From the NCBI RefSeq assembly GCF_030159055.1, contig NZ_BQXQ01000004.1, forward strand, positions 62,001 to 126,000: DNA of 64,000 nucleotides. Direction: 5' to 3'. Position 1 is the stretch's first letter. The number at the start of each line of letters is the position of its first letter. The stretch comes from Acidovorax sp. SUPP3334. GTDB taxonomy: Bacteria; Pseudomonadota; Gammaproteobacteria; Burkholderiales; Burkholderiaceae_C. Below the pieces are notes generated by a model. The model saw nothing but the letters and a program-made list of their open reading frames with translations, had not been told where the DNA came from and made no database searches. Positions 1 through 7,964 of this stretch are shown in pieces. The position numbers and the translations under genes are program-made.

Positions 1-412
1 ACAACATCGCGATGTTTTCAGCGCACACGCGCCAGGTGCGGCTGAGCGCCAGGGTCGGCAGTTCCGCAGCAGGGGCCTGCCACGCCGCCGTCACTCCCAG
101 AGCCCACACCGCGCCGATCGGCGCGGCCCAGGCCAGCCATGCATGGCGAGTGTCGGAGCCCGGCTTTCCGAGCCGGGCGACCAGCGGCAGCGCGGCCAGC
201 GCCATCAGCAGCGGAGCCCCCAGTTTCACCCAGAACATGGGAAGCGTGGCGTACTGGCCGAGTGCTGGATTGAGCCCCAGGGCATACAGCATCAGCAGGC
301 CCGAAGCCGGCACGGAGACGAGCAAGGCGAGCGCGAGCCGACTGGCCGCGACATGGCGCGGGACCGGCATGGTGTCGGTTGCCAATAGATGGATCAGGTC
401 GTCGGTTTTCAT
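1..412 (-). CDS. nrsF: NrsF-type anti-sigma factor (DUF1109), C-terminus cut by window edge
   Basis: Minus-strand frame starting MKTDDLIHLLATDTMPV and running off the left window edge (about 137 codons present). It carries an N-terminal cytoplasmic stretch followed by successive hydrophobic segments (around ALALLVSVPASGLLMLYALG, then FWVKLGAPLLMALAALPLVA and WLAWAAPIGAVWALGV), the layout of the polytopic NrsF/DUF1109 membrane proteins that hold SigF-type ECF sigma factors inactive. The ATG overlaps the TGA of the upstream sigma-factor gene (ATGA), so the two are translationally coupled, as expected for a sigma/anti-sigma pair. The identification rests on operon context plus topology. The C-terminal half lies outside the window. 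Confidence 0.82.
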   Translation of the reverse strand, partial: MKTDDLIHLLATDTMPVPRHVAASRLALALLVSVPASGLLMLYALGLNPALGQYATLPMFWVKLGAPLLMALAALPLVARLGKPGSDTRHAWLAWAAPIGAVWALGVTAAWQAPAAELPTLALSRTWRVCAENIAML

Positions 413-1059
413 GGGGAGGCCTTTGGCTTCGCCGTGGATGGGGAGGCGGATGCAATGCGGCGCGCCAGCGCTTTCAGGCCCCGGTGGATGCCGATTTTCA
501 CGGCGGATTCCGTCATGCCGGTTTCCAGCGCCACGTCGGATACCGAGCGTCCGTGCAGCTTGACGTGTTCGATGGGCAGGCGCTGGCGGTCGGGCAATGT
601 GGCAAGCAGGCGTGCGAGATCGCGCCGAGCCTCGGCGGCCGTGTCTGCGGCATTGTCGAAGAGGCTGGGCTCATCGTCGTCCAGAGGGTCGTGCAGTGCT
701 TCGCGCGATTGGCGCGCACGCAGCAGATCGATGGTCTTGTAGCGCGCGATGGCGTGTACCCATGCCGTCAGCGGCTGGGTGCGCTCGTAGGTGTGGCGTT
801 GGTTGTGAAGGGCCAGGAGGGTGTCTTGCACCAAGTCCTCCACATCGTCGGGCCAACCGGACAGCCGCCGGCGGTAGAAGGACCGCAGGCGGGTGGCCAC
901 TTGCTGCAGGAATTGCCGGTACGCCGCCGCATCTCCCTCCAATCCGGCAAGCATCAGGCTTCGCAGGCGCAGTTCGGTCTGCAGGTGCGGGGAGTCTTGC
1001 GGCGGTGGTGGTGCCATGGCAGCCGCAGGGTACACGGGCTTCGGTGCCGCGGCGAGCAT
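409..1059 (-). CDS. sigF: ECF-family RNA polymerase sigma factor, SigF-like
   Basis: 216-aa ECF sigma factor. Sigma-70 region 2 is visible around residues 70-120 (DVEDLVQDTLLALHNQ, then LTAWVHAIARYKTIDLLR) and region 4 around 150-205 (LPDRQRLPIEHVKLHGRS, then GMTESAVKIGIHRGLKAL). It follows the Met-rich peptide gene by 13 nt and overlaps the nrsF-like gene by 4 nt. In the Azospira/Caulobacter systems such a sigma responds to periplasmic oxidative or hypochlorite stress and switches on the Met-rich peptide and the YedY-like reductase. An internal ATG at 1017 (residue 15) is an alternative start; neither has a strong ribosome binding site. The sigF name is by analogy with those systems. Confidence 0.85.
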   Translation of the reverse strand: MLAAAPKPVYPAAAMAPPPPQDSPHLQTELRLRSLMLAGLEGDAAAYRQFLQQVATRLRSFYRRRLSGWPDDVEDLVQDTLLALHNQRHTYERTQPLTAWVHAIARYKTIDLLRARQSREALHDPLDDDEPSLFDNAADTAAEARRDLARLLATLPDRQRLPIEHVKLHGRSVSDVALETGMTESAVKIGIHRGLKALARRIASASPSTAKPKASP

Positions 1060-1072
1060 TACAAGCTGGTGC

Positions 1073-1342
1073 TTACTTCTTCATCTCGTCCTTTTTCATC
1101 TCGTCCTTCTTCATCGCGTCTTTCCCCATGGAATCCTTGGCCATGGAGTCATGCTTCATGCCGTCTTTCTTCATCGCATCTTTCTTCATGCCTTCATTCT
1201 TCATGGCGTCTTTCGACATCGCGTCCTTGGCCATGGAATCCTTGGCCATGGGGTCTTTTTTCATCATGTCGTCCGCAGCCATGGCGGAGACGGAGGCTGC
1301 GGCCAGGCAGGCTGCGAGCAGGGCGGTATTGAGCTTGTTCAT
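1073..1342 (-). CDS. mrpX: periplasmic methionine-rich MxKDx pentapeptide-repeat protein, MrpX-like
   Basis: 89-aa protein with a clear Sec signal peptide (about 22 residues, ending SVSAMA) and a mature part made almost wholly of MxKDx pentapeptides. I count 14 methionines in roughly 67 mature residues and no cysteine. Such peptides are known from the Azospira suillum SigF regulon, where the methionines absorb hypochlorite and are re-reduced by a YedY-type methionine sulfoxide reductase. The neighbours here (yedY1-like, sigF, nrsF) match that system. An AAGGA ribosome binding site precedes the ATG. The repeat is low-complexity, so family membership is clear although detailed homology would be hard to score. 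Confidence 0.85.
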   Translation of the reverse strand: MNKLNTALLAACLAAASVSAMAADDMMKKDPMAKDSMAKDAMSKDAMKNEGMKKDAMKKDGMKHDSMAKDSMGKDAMKKDEMKKDEMKK

Positions 1343-1431
1343 GTCGAAAGTCCTTCAAGAGTGGTGATGAAAATCAGGCCGCACCCGTGGTCGGGTACGG
1401 CCGCGCCGTCTGCGGCGCCGAGCCAGATCGC

Positions 1432-2223
1432 TCAGCTGCCGCCGAACCAGTTGTAGCCCTGGTCTTCCCAGTAGCCTCCGGGATAGGTATTGGTCACGAA
1501 CATCGCCATGATGTGTTTCGGGTTCTTGTAGCCCAGCTTGGTGGGCATGCGCAGCTTCATGGGAAAGCCGTATTTCGGAGGCAGCGGCTCTCCGTCGTAA
1601 GTGAGCGCAAGCAACGTCTGCGGGTGCAAGGCGGTCGCCATGTCGATGCTGGTGTGGTAGTCGTCCGCACACTTGAAGCCGACGTACTTCGCGCCCAGGT
1701 CGGCACCGATGCGCCGCAGGAAGTCGCCGAAAGGCACCCCTCCCCACTTTCCGATGGCGCTCCAGCCCTCCACGCAGATGTGGCGAGTGACCTGGTCCTG
1801 CTGCGCGAGGGCACGCAGTTCCGGGAGAGTCCAGCCGTGCCTGTCGGCCACGAGGCCGGCCACTTCCAGTCGATAGCCTTCTTCCTTCACGATCCGTACC
1901 TCGTCCTCGCCGTAATAGGCATTGAAGGGAAAGGGCCGGGTGATCATGGATTCGGGATAGGTGGGCGCCAGCCGGTTCGGGTCGAACAGCCAGCCCTGGG
2001 CCTGGTCGTTGAGGCGTGATATGCGGTGGAGCACGGCCTCCACATCCTCGTTGTCGCTGATGCTGCAGCCGGTGAGCAGAGACAGTCCGCCCAGCGTCAG
2101 GCCGCCGCGCAGAAAGTTGCGGCGCGCGGCCGGTGCCATGCGGCGCTCCAGGAGCTTGCGTGCATCGGCGATGGCCAGGTCGGCATCCACCTTGGGCGCA
2201 TCCCGGCGTTTGAAGAGGTTCAT
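1432..2223 (-). CDS. yedY1: periplasmic molybdopterin-dependent oxidoreductase, YedY/MsrP-like
   Basis: 263-aa member of the sulfite-oxidase-fold molybdoenzymes. Twin-arginine export signal around residues 34-40 (RRNFLRGG) followed by a hydrophobic run ending LLTGC at Cys53, so it may be a Tat-exported lipoprotein. The likely molybdenum-ligating cysteine is Cys150 (RHICVEGWSAIGKWGG), followed by the conserved YxGFKCADDY segment. The start is the ATG that overlaps the TGA of the upstream cytochrome b gene, which makes an enzyme/membrane-anchor pair. In the MrpX system the enzyme reduces methionine sulfoxide in the oxidised Met-rich peptide. The substrate here is inferred from context; related enzymes act on other S- or N-oxides. 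Confidence 0.85.
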   Translation of the reverse strand: MNLFKRRDAPKVDADLAIADARKLLERRMAPAARRNFLRGGLTLGGLSLLTGCSISDNEDVEAVLHRISRLNDQAQGWLFDPNRLAPTYPESMITRPFPFNAYYGEDEVRIVKEEGYRLEVAGLVADRHGWTLPELRALAQQDQVTRHICVEGWSAIGKWGGVPFGDFLRRIGADLGAKYVGFKCADDYHTSIDMATALHPQTLLALTYDGEPLPPKYGFPMKLRMPTKLGYKNPKHIMAMFVTNTYPGGYWEDQGYNWFGGS

Positions 2224-2840
2224 GCGGCGCTCCCTTTGCGCCCGGCGCTCAGCATGGTGAGCAGCGTGCGCGGCACCAGGGCCACCATCACCGCGTGCAG
2301 GGCGATGAATCCGACCAGCAGGCCCATGGCCACGAAATGGATGCGGCGCGCGAATTCGTAGCCTCCCAGCCATTCCCGCAAAACGGGAAACTGGACGGAT
2401 TTGAACAGCACCAACCCGGACAGCACCAACACGAGAAGGTCCAGCATGGCGAACAGGTAGGCCAGCCGCTGCACGCTGTTGTACCGGCGCGGGTCGGCAT
2501 GAGAGAGCTTGCCCTGCAAAGCCGCCTTGGCATCGCGCAGCACCGCGCGCGGCGACACGGGAAAGAACCTGCTCGCCAGCCGGCCGCTGCCGAGGTTCAT
2601 CGCCAGATAGAACAGGCCGTTGGCTGCCAGCAGCCACATGGCAGCGAAATGCCATTGCAAGGCACCGCCGAGCCAGCCTCCCAGGGTCAGCGCCTTGGGC
2701 AGCGTGAAGGGAAAGAACGGCGCGGCGTTGTAGATGCGCCAACCGCTGGCGATCAGTATCAGCACCGCGAAGGCATTCAGCCAATGGCTGGCGCGAATCC
2801 ACCAGGGATGGATGGGCTGTGATGTGTCGGTTGCCGCCAT
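2220..2840 (-). CDS. yedZ1: cytochrome b561-like membrane subunit, YedZ1-like
   Basis: 206-aa integral membrane protein with four or five hydrophobic helices and histidines placed as heme ligands (ASHWLNAF near residue 19, ALQWHFAAMW near 63, RRIHFVAMGLL near 170 and FIALHAVMVAL near 185). It belongs to the prokaryotic cytochrome b561/thiosulfate-reductase cytochrome b group and would pass quinol electrons to the YedY-like enzyme whose gene overlaps its stop codon. It is the promoter-proximal gene of the yedZ1-yedY1 pair. Its start has little alternative in frame. Confidence 0.82.
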   Translation of the reverse strand: MAATDTSQPIHPWWIRASHWLNAFAVLILIASGWRIYNAAPFFPFTLPKALTLGGWLGGALQWHFAAMWLLAANGLFYLAMNLGSGRLASRFFPVSPRAVLRDAKAALQGKLSHADPRRYNSVQRLAYLFAMLDLLVLVLSGLVLFKSVQFPVLREWLGGYEFARRIHFVAMGLLVGFIALHAVMVALVPRTLLTMLSAGRKGSAA

Positions 2841-3012
2841 GAATGCTCCTGAAAGAGGGCCCGGCGTTCGGGCCTCGTCAGTAGTTCGGGCGCAAGGCGC
2901 CCCGGGTTACAGGCGGCTGAAAAGATTTTCAGAAATCAGGGCTGCTGCCCGGCATGGCGGTTTTTGTGAATTGGGCCAAATCACGGCTTGGCACAATATT
3001 CTCTAGGGGGTA

Positions 3013-3033
3013 TTGCTATTAAATTTATAGCAA
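3013..3033. repeat. interspersed palindrome, copy 1
   Basis: Perfect 7-bp inverted repeat TTGCTAT / ATAGCAA around a 7-nt AT loop, in the intergenic space between the cytochrome b and chalcone-isomerase-like genes. Near-identical palindromes occur at 46205-46221 and 55088-55106, each just after a stop codon or between genes. Confidence 0.8.
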
Positions 3034-3068
3034 ATCATCGCTTTTCATCAAAGGGCCGTTCAACGGCA

Positions 3069-3665
3069 TCATCCGGCCGTCTTGCCCAGCAACGCGTCCT
3101 TGAGCTTCCAGTCTGCCGGGCGCTCGCCGAGCCAGATGCCCAGCAGTGCATTGAAGAATTCAGGCGCGCGAAAGGGCTCGCCTTGCACCACGCCTTTGAC
3201 GCTGATCACGGTGCCGGTGCCCGGCAGCCAGTCCACGGTGAAGGTATCGCCGGCGGAGAGCTTCTTGTGCTCGGAAAAGATCTGGCTCATGCGCAGCACC
3301 CCCGGCACGAGGCGCGAGAACGAGGCCTTGTCGATGTTGTCTTCCATGCCGCGGGAAAAAAGCTTGCCCAGTTCGGCGGAATCGATGTCGCGCAGCATGG
3401 TGATGGACAACCGCTTCGGGCCGCGCAAGGCGGCGACTTCCTGCGGCGAGCCGGCCTTTCTTTCCAGGTACAGGCCTGCGGCATACACCTTGAACACGGC
3501 CTTGTAGCGGATGCCCGCGCCGTTCAGCACCAGCGGCGTGCCTTGCAACGGCATGGCCGCGTCGTACCTCACGCCGGCCACGGTGACGACCTGGGCCGAA
3601 GCCGTGCCCCAAAGGGCGGCGAAGGAGACGAGGGTGGCCGCCAGCCAACGCTGCGAAGAAATCAT
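3069..3665 (-). CDS. exported chalcone-isomerase-fold protein
   Basis: 198-aa protein with a Sec signal peptide (about 24 residues, cleaved after ASA) and a single chalcone-isomerase-like domain of the bacterial CHI-like type (VFKVYAAGLYLERKAG, then LSITMLRDIDSAELGKLFSRG, ending with FNALLGIWLGERPAD). Bacterial members are generally not flavonoid isomerases; a fatty-acid-binding or unknown role is usual. It stands alone, between the yedZ1-like gene and the trp leader region transcribed in the other direction. Confidence 0.8.
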   Translation of the reverse strand: MISSQRWLAATLVSFAALWGTASAQVVTVAGVRYDAAMPLQGTPLVLNGAGIRYKAVFKVYAAGLYLERKAGSPQEVAALRGPKRLSITMLRDIDSAELGKLFSRGMEDNIDKASFSRLVPGVLRMSQIFSEHKKLSAGDTFTVDWLPGTGTVISVKGVVQGEPFRAPEFFNALLGIWLGERPADWKLKDALLGKTAG

Positions 3666-3993
3666 GGCAACTCCAAAAAAGAACGGTCGTTCTTTTTATG
3701 GTCGATGCCGGCCGGGGCCTGCACAACAGGGTTTTCGAGCAAAGCGGCGTGACAGCGCTGTCGCAAGGCGAGCACGCCAGACTGCTTTGCTACACTTTCG
3801 CCCCATGTTCATTCACCACGTGTTCATCACAGGTTGCAGCGACCGGGGAGCCTGGCCCTGGCGCAGGCCTTCCGCATCGAACACCTGAGGCACCTGGGGC
3901 AATCCCAGCTGCACCCGTGGCCCCCCGCAGGGCCGATCGCAATGAACCGCGGCGCCGATCTCTTCCCTGGCGCCGCTCGAATGGGAATTCCCC
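3666..3993. other. intergenic region with trp leader and RNA hairpins
   Basis: About 330 nt between the divergent chalcone-isomerase-like gene and trpE. It contains a possible -10 element (TACACT at 3791-3796), the 27-codon trp leader ORF (3805-3888), and downstream GC-rich inverted repeats, the last being GCGGCGCC/GGCGCCGC (3949-3956 with 3969-3976) ending 17 nt before the trpE start. No T-run follows that stem, so it is not a textbook intrinsic terminator. Confidence 0.55.
3805..3888 (+). CDS. trpL: putative trp operon leader peptide (27 aa)
   Basis: Short ORF just upstream of trpE reading MFIHHVFITGCSDRGAWPWR and then seven more residues before the stop. Two Trp codons are almost adjacent (residues 17 and 19), which is improbable by chance in such a small ORF. 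It is followed by alternative GC-rich hairpins before trpE. This is the classic arrangement of ribosome-mediated attenuation, in which stalling at Trp codons controls readthrough. The weak point is the lack of an obvious U-rich terminator, so control might act through Rho or on trpE translation. A TACACT hexamer lies 9 nt upstream of the ATG, so the transcript would be nearly leaderless for this ORF. Confidence 0.65.
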   Translation: MFIHHVFITGCSDRGAWPWRRPSASNT

Positions 3994-5493
3994 GTGATCA
4001 CAGAACTTGAATTCAAGAGCCTCGCCAGCGAAGGCTACAACCGCATTCCGCTCATCGCGGAGGCTTTCGCCGATCTGGAAACCCCGCTGTCGCTGTACCT
4101 GAAGCTGGCCTACAGCAAGGATGGCGGCAAATACAGCTTTCTGCTGGAGTCGGTGGTCGGCGGCGAGCGCTTTGGCCGCTACAGCTTCATCGGCCTGCCG
4201 GCGCGGACGTTGCTGCGTGCGACGGGTTTCGGCGCAGCGGCGAAGACCGAGGTGGTCACCGATGGCGAGGTGGTCGAAACGGCCGGCGGCAACCCGCTCG
4301 ACTTCATCGAGGCGTACCAGAAGCGTTTCAAGGTGGCGTTGCGGCCAGGGCTGCCGAGGTTCTGCGGCGGGCTGGCCGGGTATTTCGGCTATGACGCGGT
4401 GCGCTACGTCGAAAAGAAGCTCGAGGCCACGTGCCCGCCCGACACGATGGGCATGCCCGACATCTTGCTGCTGCAGTGCGAAGAGCTGGCCGTCATCGAC
4501 AACCTGTCGGGCAAGCTGTACCTCATCGTCTATGCAGACCCGTCGCAGCCCGAGGCGTATTCCAAAGGCAAGCAGCGTTTGCGCGGCTTGAAAGACCAGC
4601 TCAAGTATTCGGTGGCGGCACCGGTCGTGAAGCCCACGGAAAGCCACCCGCCCCAGCGCGACTTCGCCAAGGCCGACTATCTGGCTGCGGTGGACGCTGC
4701 CAAGGAGCTGATTGCCGCGGGCGACTTCATGCAGGTGCAGGTGGGCCAGCGCATCCACAAGCGCTACACCGAGTCGCCGCTGTCGCTGTACCGCGCGCTG
4801 CGATCACTGAACCCGTCGCCGTACATGTTTTATTACCACATGGGCGACTTTCACATCGTGTCGGCATCGCCGGAAATCCTGGTGCGCCAGGAAAGCACGC
4901 CGGAGGGCCAGAAGGTCACCATCCGCCCCCTTGCCGGCACGCGGCCACGCGGCGCGACGCCCGAGCGCGACAAGGCGACGGAAATCGAACTGGTCAACGA
5001 TCCCAAGGAACGGGCCGAGCACGTGATGCTGATCGACCTGGCCCGCAACGACATCGGGCGCATCGCCAAGACGGGCTCCGTGAAGGTGACGGAGGCGTTT
5101 GCCGTGGAGCGTTACAGCCACGTGATGCACATCGTGAGCAACGTCGAGGGGCTGCTCAACGACGGCATGACCAACATGGATGTGTTGAAGGCGACCTTTC
5201 CGGCCGGCACGCTCACGGGCGCGCCGAAGGTCCACGCGATGGAACTGATCGACCGCCTGGAGCCCGTCAAGCGCGGTCTCTATGGCGGTGCCTGCGGCTA
5301 TCTGAGCTATGCCGGGGACATGGATGTGGCGATCGCCATCCGCACCGGCATCGTGAAGGACGGCATGCTTTATGTGCAGGCGGCTGCGGGGGTGGTGGCC
5401 GACTCGGTGCCCGAGCTGGAATGGAAAGAAACGGAACACAAGGCGCGCGCCCTGCTGCGTGCCGCTGAATTGGTAGAGGAAGGACTGGAATGA
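3994..5493 (+). CDS. trpE: anthranilate synthase component I
   Basis: 499-aa aminase subunit that converts chorismate and ammonia (from TrpG) to anthranilate, the first committed step of tryptophan synthesis. The N-terminal domain carries the LLES motif (residues 50-53) that binds feedback-inhibiting Trp. The C-terminal chorismate-binding domain shows the conserved blocks SPYMFYYHMGDFHIVSASPE, LIDLARNDIGRIA and FPAGTLTGAPKVHAMELID. It starts with GTG; no upstream in-frame start fits better. It overlaps the chorismate mutase gene by 4 nt. Its partner trpG is not adjacent but lies about 37 kb away, beyond the T3S island. Confidence 0.97.
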   Translation: MITELEFKSLASEGYNRIPLIAEAFADLETPLSLYLKLAYSKDGGKYSFLLESVVGGERFGRYSFIGLPARTLLRATGFGAAAKTEVVTDGEVVETAGGNPLDFIEAYQKRFKVALRPGLPRFCGGLAGYFGYDAVRYVEKKLEATCPPDTMGMPDILLLQCEELAVIDNLSGKLYLIVYADPSQPEAYSKGKQRLRGLKDQLKYSVAAPVVKPTESHPPQRDFAKADYLAAVDAAKELIAAGDFMQVQVGQRIHKRYTESPLSLYRALRSLNPSPYMFYYHMGDFHIVSASPEILVRQESTPEGQKVTIRPLAGTRPRGATPERDKATEIELVNDPKERAEHVMLIDLARNDIGRIAKTGSVKVTEAFAVERYSHVMHIVSNVEGLLNDGMTNMDVLKATFPAGTLTGAPKVHAMELIDRLEPVKRGLYGGACGYLSYAGDMDVAIAIRTGIVKDGMLYVQAAAGVVADSVPELEWKETEHKARALLRAAELVEEGLE

Positions 5494-5828
5494 CCCGGGC
5501 GATCGACAAAGTGGAGCCCTGCAGCAGCATGGAGCAAGTGCGCGCGCGCATCGACGCGCTCGACGACATCCTCGTGCCGCTGCTGGTGGAGCGCGGCGGC
5601 TACATGACGCAGGCCGCGTTGAACAAGCAGCGTGAATCCCAGGTGCGGGACGAGGGCCGCATCGAGTTCATCGTGAAAAGGGTGCGGGAGCGCGCCGAGG
5701 CGGAAGGTGGGGTGCCCGAGGTGATCGAGGCCATCTACCGCAGCATGATGGAAACCTACATCGCCTACGAGCACCGGGAGTTTGCACGGCTTCTCGAACA
5801 GGGCGCCAAGAAGGCGGCCTCCGAATAG
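5490..5828 (+). CDS. chorismate mutase, AroQ class
   Basis: 112-aa all-helical AroQ-type chorismate mutase, which rearranges chorismate to prephenate for Phe/Tyr synthesis. The N-terminal helix RARIDALDDILVPLLVERGG holds the conserved Arg and Asp-Asp positions, and the C-terminal helices VPEVIEAIYRSMMETYIAYE fit the fold. There is no signal peptide, so it acts in the cytoplasm. The ATG overlaps the trpE stop (ATGA), so chorismate partition between Trp and Phe/Tyr branches is encoded in one operon. It is the last gene before the hrp island begins, on the opposite strand, 43 nt later. Confidence 0.9.
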   Translation: MTRAIDKVEPCSSMEQVRARIDALDDILVPLLVERGGYMTQAALNKQRESQVRDEGRIEFIVKRVRERAEAEGGVPEVIEAIYRSMMETYIAYEHREFARLLEQGAKKAASE

Positions 5829-5871
5829 GGGAGCGGCGGCGGACCGCGTCGGCGCTCCGTGGGGCGTCGCC

Positions 5872-7299
5872 TCAGTGCGCATCGACCGGCCGGGCAGCCG
5901 ACAGCTTGAAGGCATTGGCCAGCGTCGATCGGTTGCAGATGCCCCAGCGCGAAGCCACATCCAGCATGTGCGCGCGCCCGCCGGTGTCGCTCATCTCGCG
6001 CAGTTCGTCTTCGATGCGTTTCACGCGTTCGGTCCGGATCAGCTCGGCAGGCGTCATGCCCAGGTGGTTGCGGAACGCCAGTTGCAGCGCGCGTTCGGTC
6101 ACGCCCAGGCGGCCTGCGATTTCCCGTACCGACAGGTTGGCGTCGTGCAGGTGCTCCACGATGTAGCGGTAGGCCGCACGGTAGCGGGGCGGAAGGCGCA
6201 ATCCGGTGGTGTCTTGCGCCTGGGACGGCAAGCTGGAAGCCGCGTTGTTCATGCGGGCAAGAACCGTGTTGTGCACCACCCGCATCGCCTGGGCCACATG
6301 CCGCTTGTATTGGCGCAGTGATTCGCCGAGCCGTCCCTCTTCCATGTGGATCTTGGACAGGCAGTATTGAATGTCGGAGGCATAGGGGTGCCGATCGACC
6401 TCGCGCTCGATGCTGGCCAGCGTCTGAATGACATCGCGGGCCGACGTGGCCGCTTTATCGGTCAGCAGCGCCAGGCAGGCTTCCACCCTGACCTGCGATT
6501 CGAGCCCCGCCAATTCGTGTTCACGCAGCCAGCGGACGAAGCCAGAGATCGCCTCTTGCCGGCCAGCCGGTTGCAATCCCAGCAAACCGCTGCGCAGGTA
6601 GGCCAGGCGGGCCCGCAGGAGTTGAGACACGCTGGTGGACGACTCGAGCGCCGTCAGCTCCGCCACCATCTCGGACTGGGTGGGCAGATCGCGAGCCAGC
6701 GCGACCGCGGACTCCGACAGCGCATGGTCCGCCAGTTCTTCATGGCGCAGCAGGTGGACCCGGGCCAGCACTTCCAGGCGGATGGCGCGGGCATGGGGCT
6801 CCAGCATCTCGGCATTGCCGGATTGGCAGAGCACCTCGGCCTGGCGTGCCGTGGCCAGGGCTTCCGCATGTTGGCCCAGGGCTTGCAGCGACATGGCTTT
6901 GCCGCAGTGGCCTTCCACGCGCAGTTCGACCGGAGCGTCGTGGTCCCCGGCGACGATCGCCCAGCAGGCCACGGCACGCGCCGGCTTGTTCAGATGGTGA
7001 AAGAGCCATGCCTGGTCCAGGGCCGATTGCCAGCGCACATTGCTGCGCGACACCTGGTCATAAGCCTTCAACTGCTGATGAAAGACTTCGCTCGCTGCTT
7101 CTTCCATGCCGACCAGCAGAAGGCTGCGGCCCAAAAGCGCTCCTTCGTGGGCCGAGCCGGTATCGCGGCCGCTGCGCTCCAGGCGGCGGCGGCCAATGCC
7201 TGCAGCGTCCTTGATGCGCGTGGCTTGAATGAGGTTTGAAAGTTCTGGCGCCTGGGCCTGGGCGCGCTGGCAAGACAACGACAGCAGTGAGAGCAGCAT
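5872..7299 (-). CDS. hrpX: AraC-family transcriptional activator of T3S genes, HrpX/HrpB
   Basis: 475-aa protein; HrpX (Xanthomonas) and HrpB (Ralstonia) are about the same length. A long N-terminal helical, TPR-like part (residues 1 to about 360) precedes a C-terminal AraC helix-turn-helix pair (YIVEHLHDANLSVREIAGRL, then VTERALQLAFRNHLGMTPAE, and a second HTH near DVASRWGICNRSTLANAFKL). HrpX binds PIP boxes, of which several lie in this window. The start is the ATG at 7299, giving MLLSLLSLSCQRAQ; a TTG further upstream is less likely. It is divergent from hrpG across a long AT-rich spacer. Confidence 0.93.
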   Translation of the reverse strand: MLLSLLSLSCQRAQAQAPELSNLIQATRIKDAAGIGRRRLERSGRDTGSAHEGALLGRSLLLVGMEEAASEVFHQQLKAYDQVSRSNVRWQSALDQAWLFHHLNKPARAVACWAIVAGDHDAPVELRVEGHCGKAMSLQALGQHAEALATARQAEVLCQSGNAEMLEPHARAIRLEVLARVHLLRHEELADHALSESAVALARDLPTQSEMVAELTALESSTSVSQLLRARLAYLRSGLLGLQPAGRQEAISGFVRWLREHELAGLESQVRVEACLALLTDKAATSARDVIQTLASIEREVDRHPYASDIQYCLSKIHMEEGRLGESLRQYKRHVAQAMRVVHNTVLARMNNAASSLPSQAQDTTGLRLPPRYRAAYRYIVEHLHDANLSVREIAGRLGVTERALQLAFRNHLGMTPAELIRTERVKRIEDELREMSDTGGRAHMLDVASRWGICNRSTLANAFKLSAARPVDAH

Positions 7300-7964
7300 G
7301 GTGGTTCGCGGAGGGCGCCGCGCCTTTGGTTGATGACCACTCGATGCTAGGAAAGCCGCCCAAAGCAAAGCTCAACTTGTTTACGTTGAATCCTCAACTT
7401 TTGCCATTTGGCACGTTTGGCGGTGATTGGCTTCGGATACCGTTGGACGCATGTCTGCTCAAGCGCTGGAAAGATGTTCATCCCCTATTCATCTCATGGT
7501 CATCCGTTTTTCATCCAGGCATTGCACCCACGTTCACCCAGGCTACCTAGAGTGATGTAGCGCCTTCCTCGGTGACTGAGCGGTGATACGCAGCTCTCCC
7601 AGCGGTGGATTCAGAAAGAAAGCCTTTTGTTGAAATTGATGGGAAAGGGTTGTCTAGGGGCGCGTGAAGCCACAGGTTTTGGACAGTGAATTGAGAGAAG
7701 AAAACCACATGCCAGAACTGATAAGTGGCAGCTATGACGTTGAATAGTTATTGTCTATAAGTAATTGGCCTGCCAAAAGTGCATACTGCGGAGAACATTT
7801 CGCCGATTCTGTTCCGCAGAAATTAAGAGATAAGTTGCAAAATATGTGACCACATGTTGCAACCAAATGATCTTCAGCCGGCACCAACGACCAGCTCATC
7901 AAGCCAGGGGGCCGCGTTCGAAGCGCCGCCATTTGTCGATATCAATTTTGCGTTGAGGGATTCC
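7300..7964. other. long AT-rich intergenic region between hrpX and hrpG
   Basis: About 660 nt with no convincing gene on either strand (about 550 nt if hrpG starts at 7854). Base composition is visibly lower in GC than the flanking genes, most clearly 7360-7860. I found no TTCG-N16-TTCG (PIP) pair here. It must hold the promoters of both master regulators. Runs such as TTGAAATTGATGGG near 7630 and TTAAGAGATAAG near 7820 are AT-rich, but I cannot assign a promoter. Confidence 0.5.
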
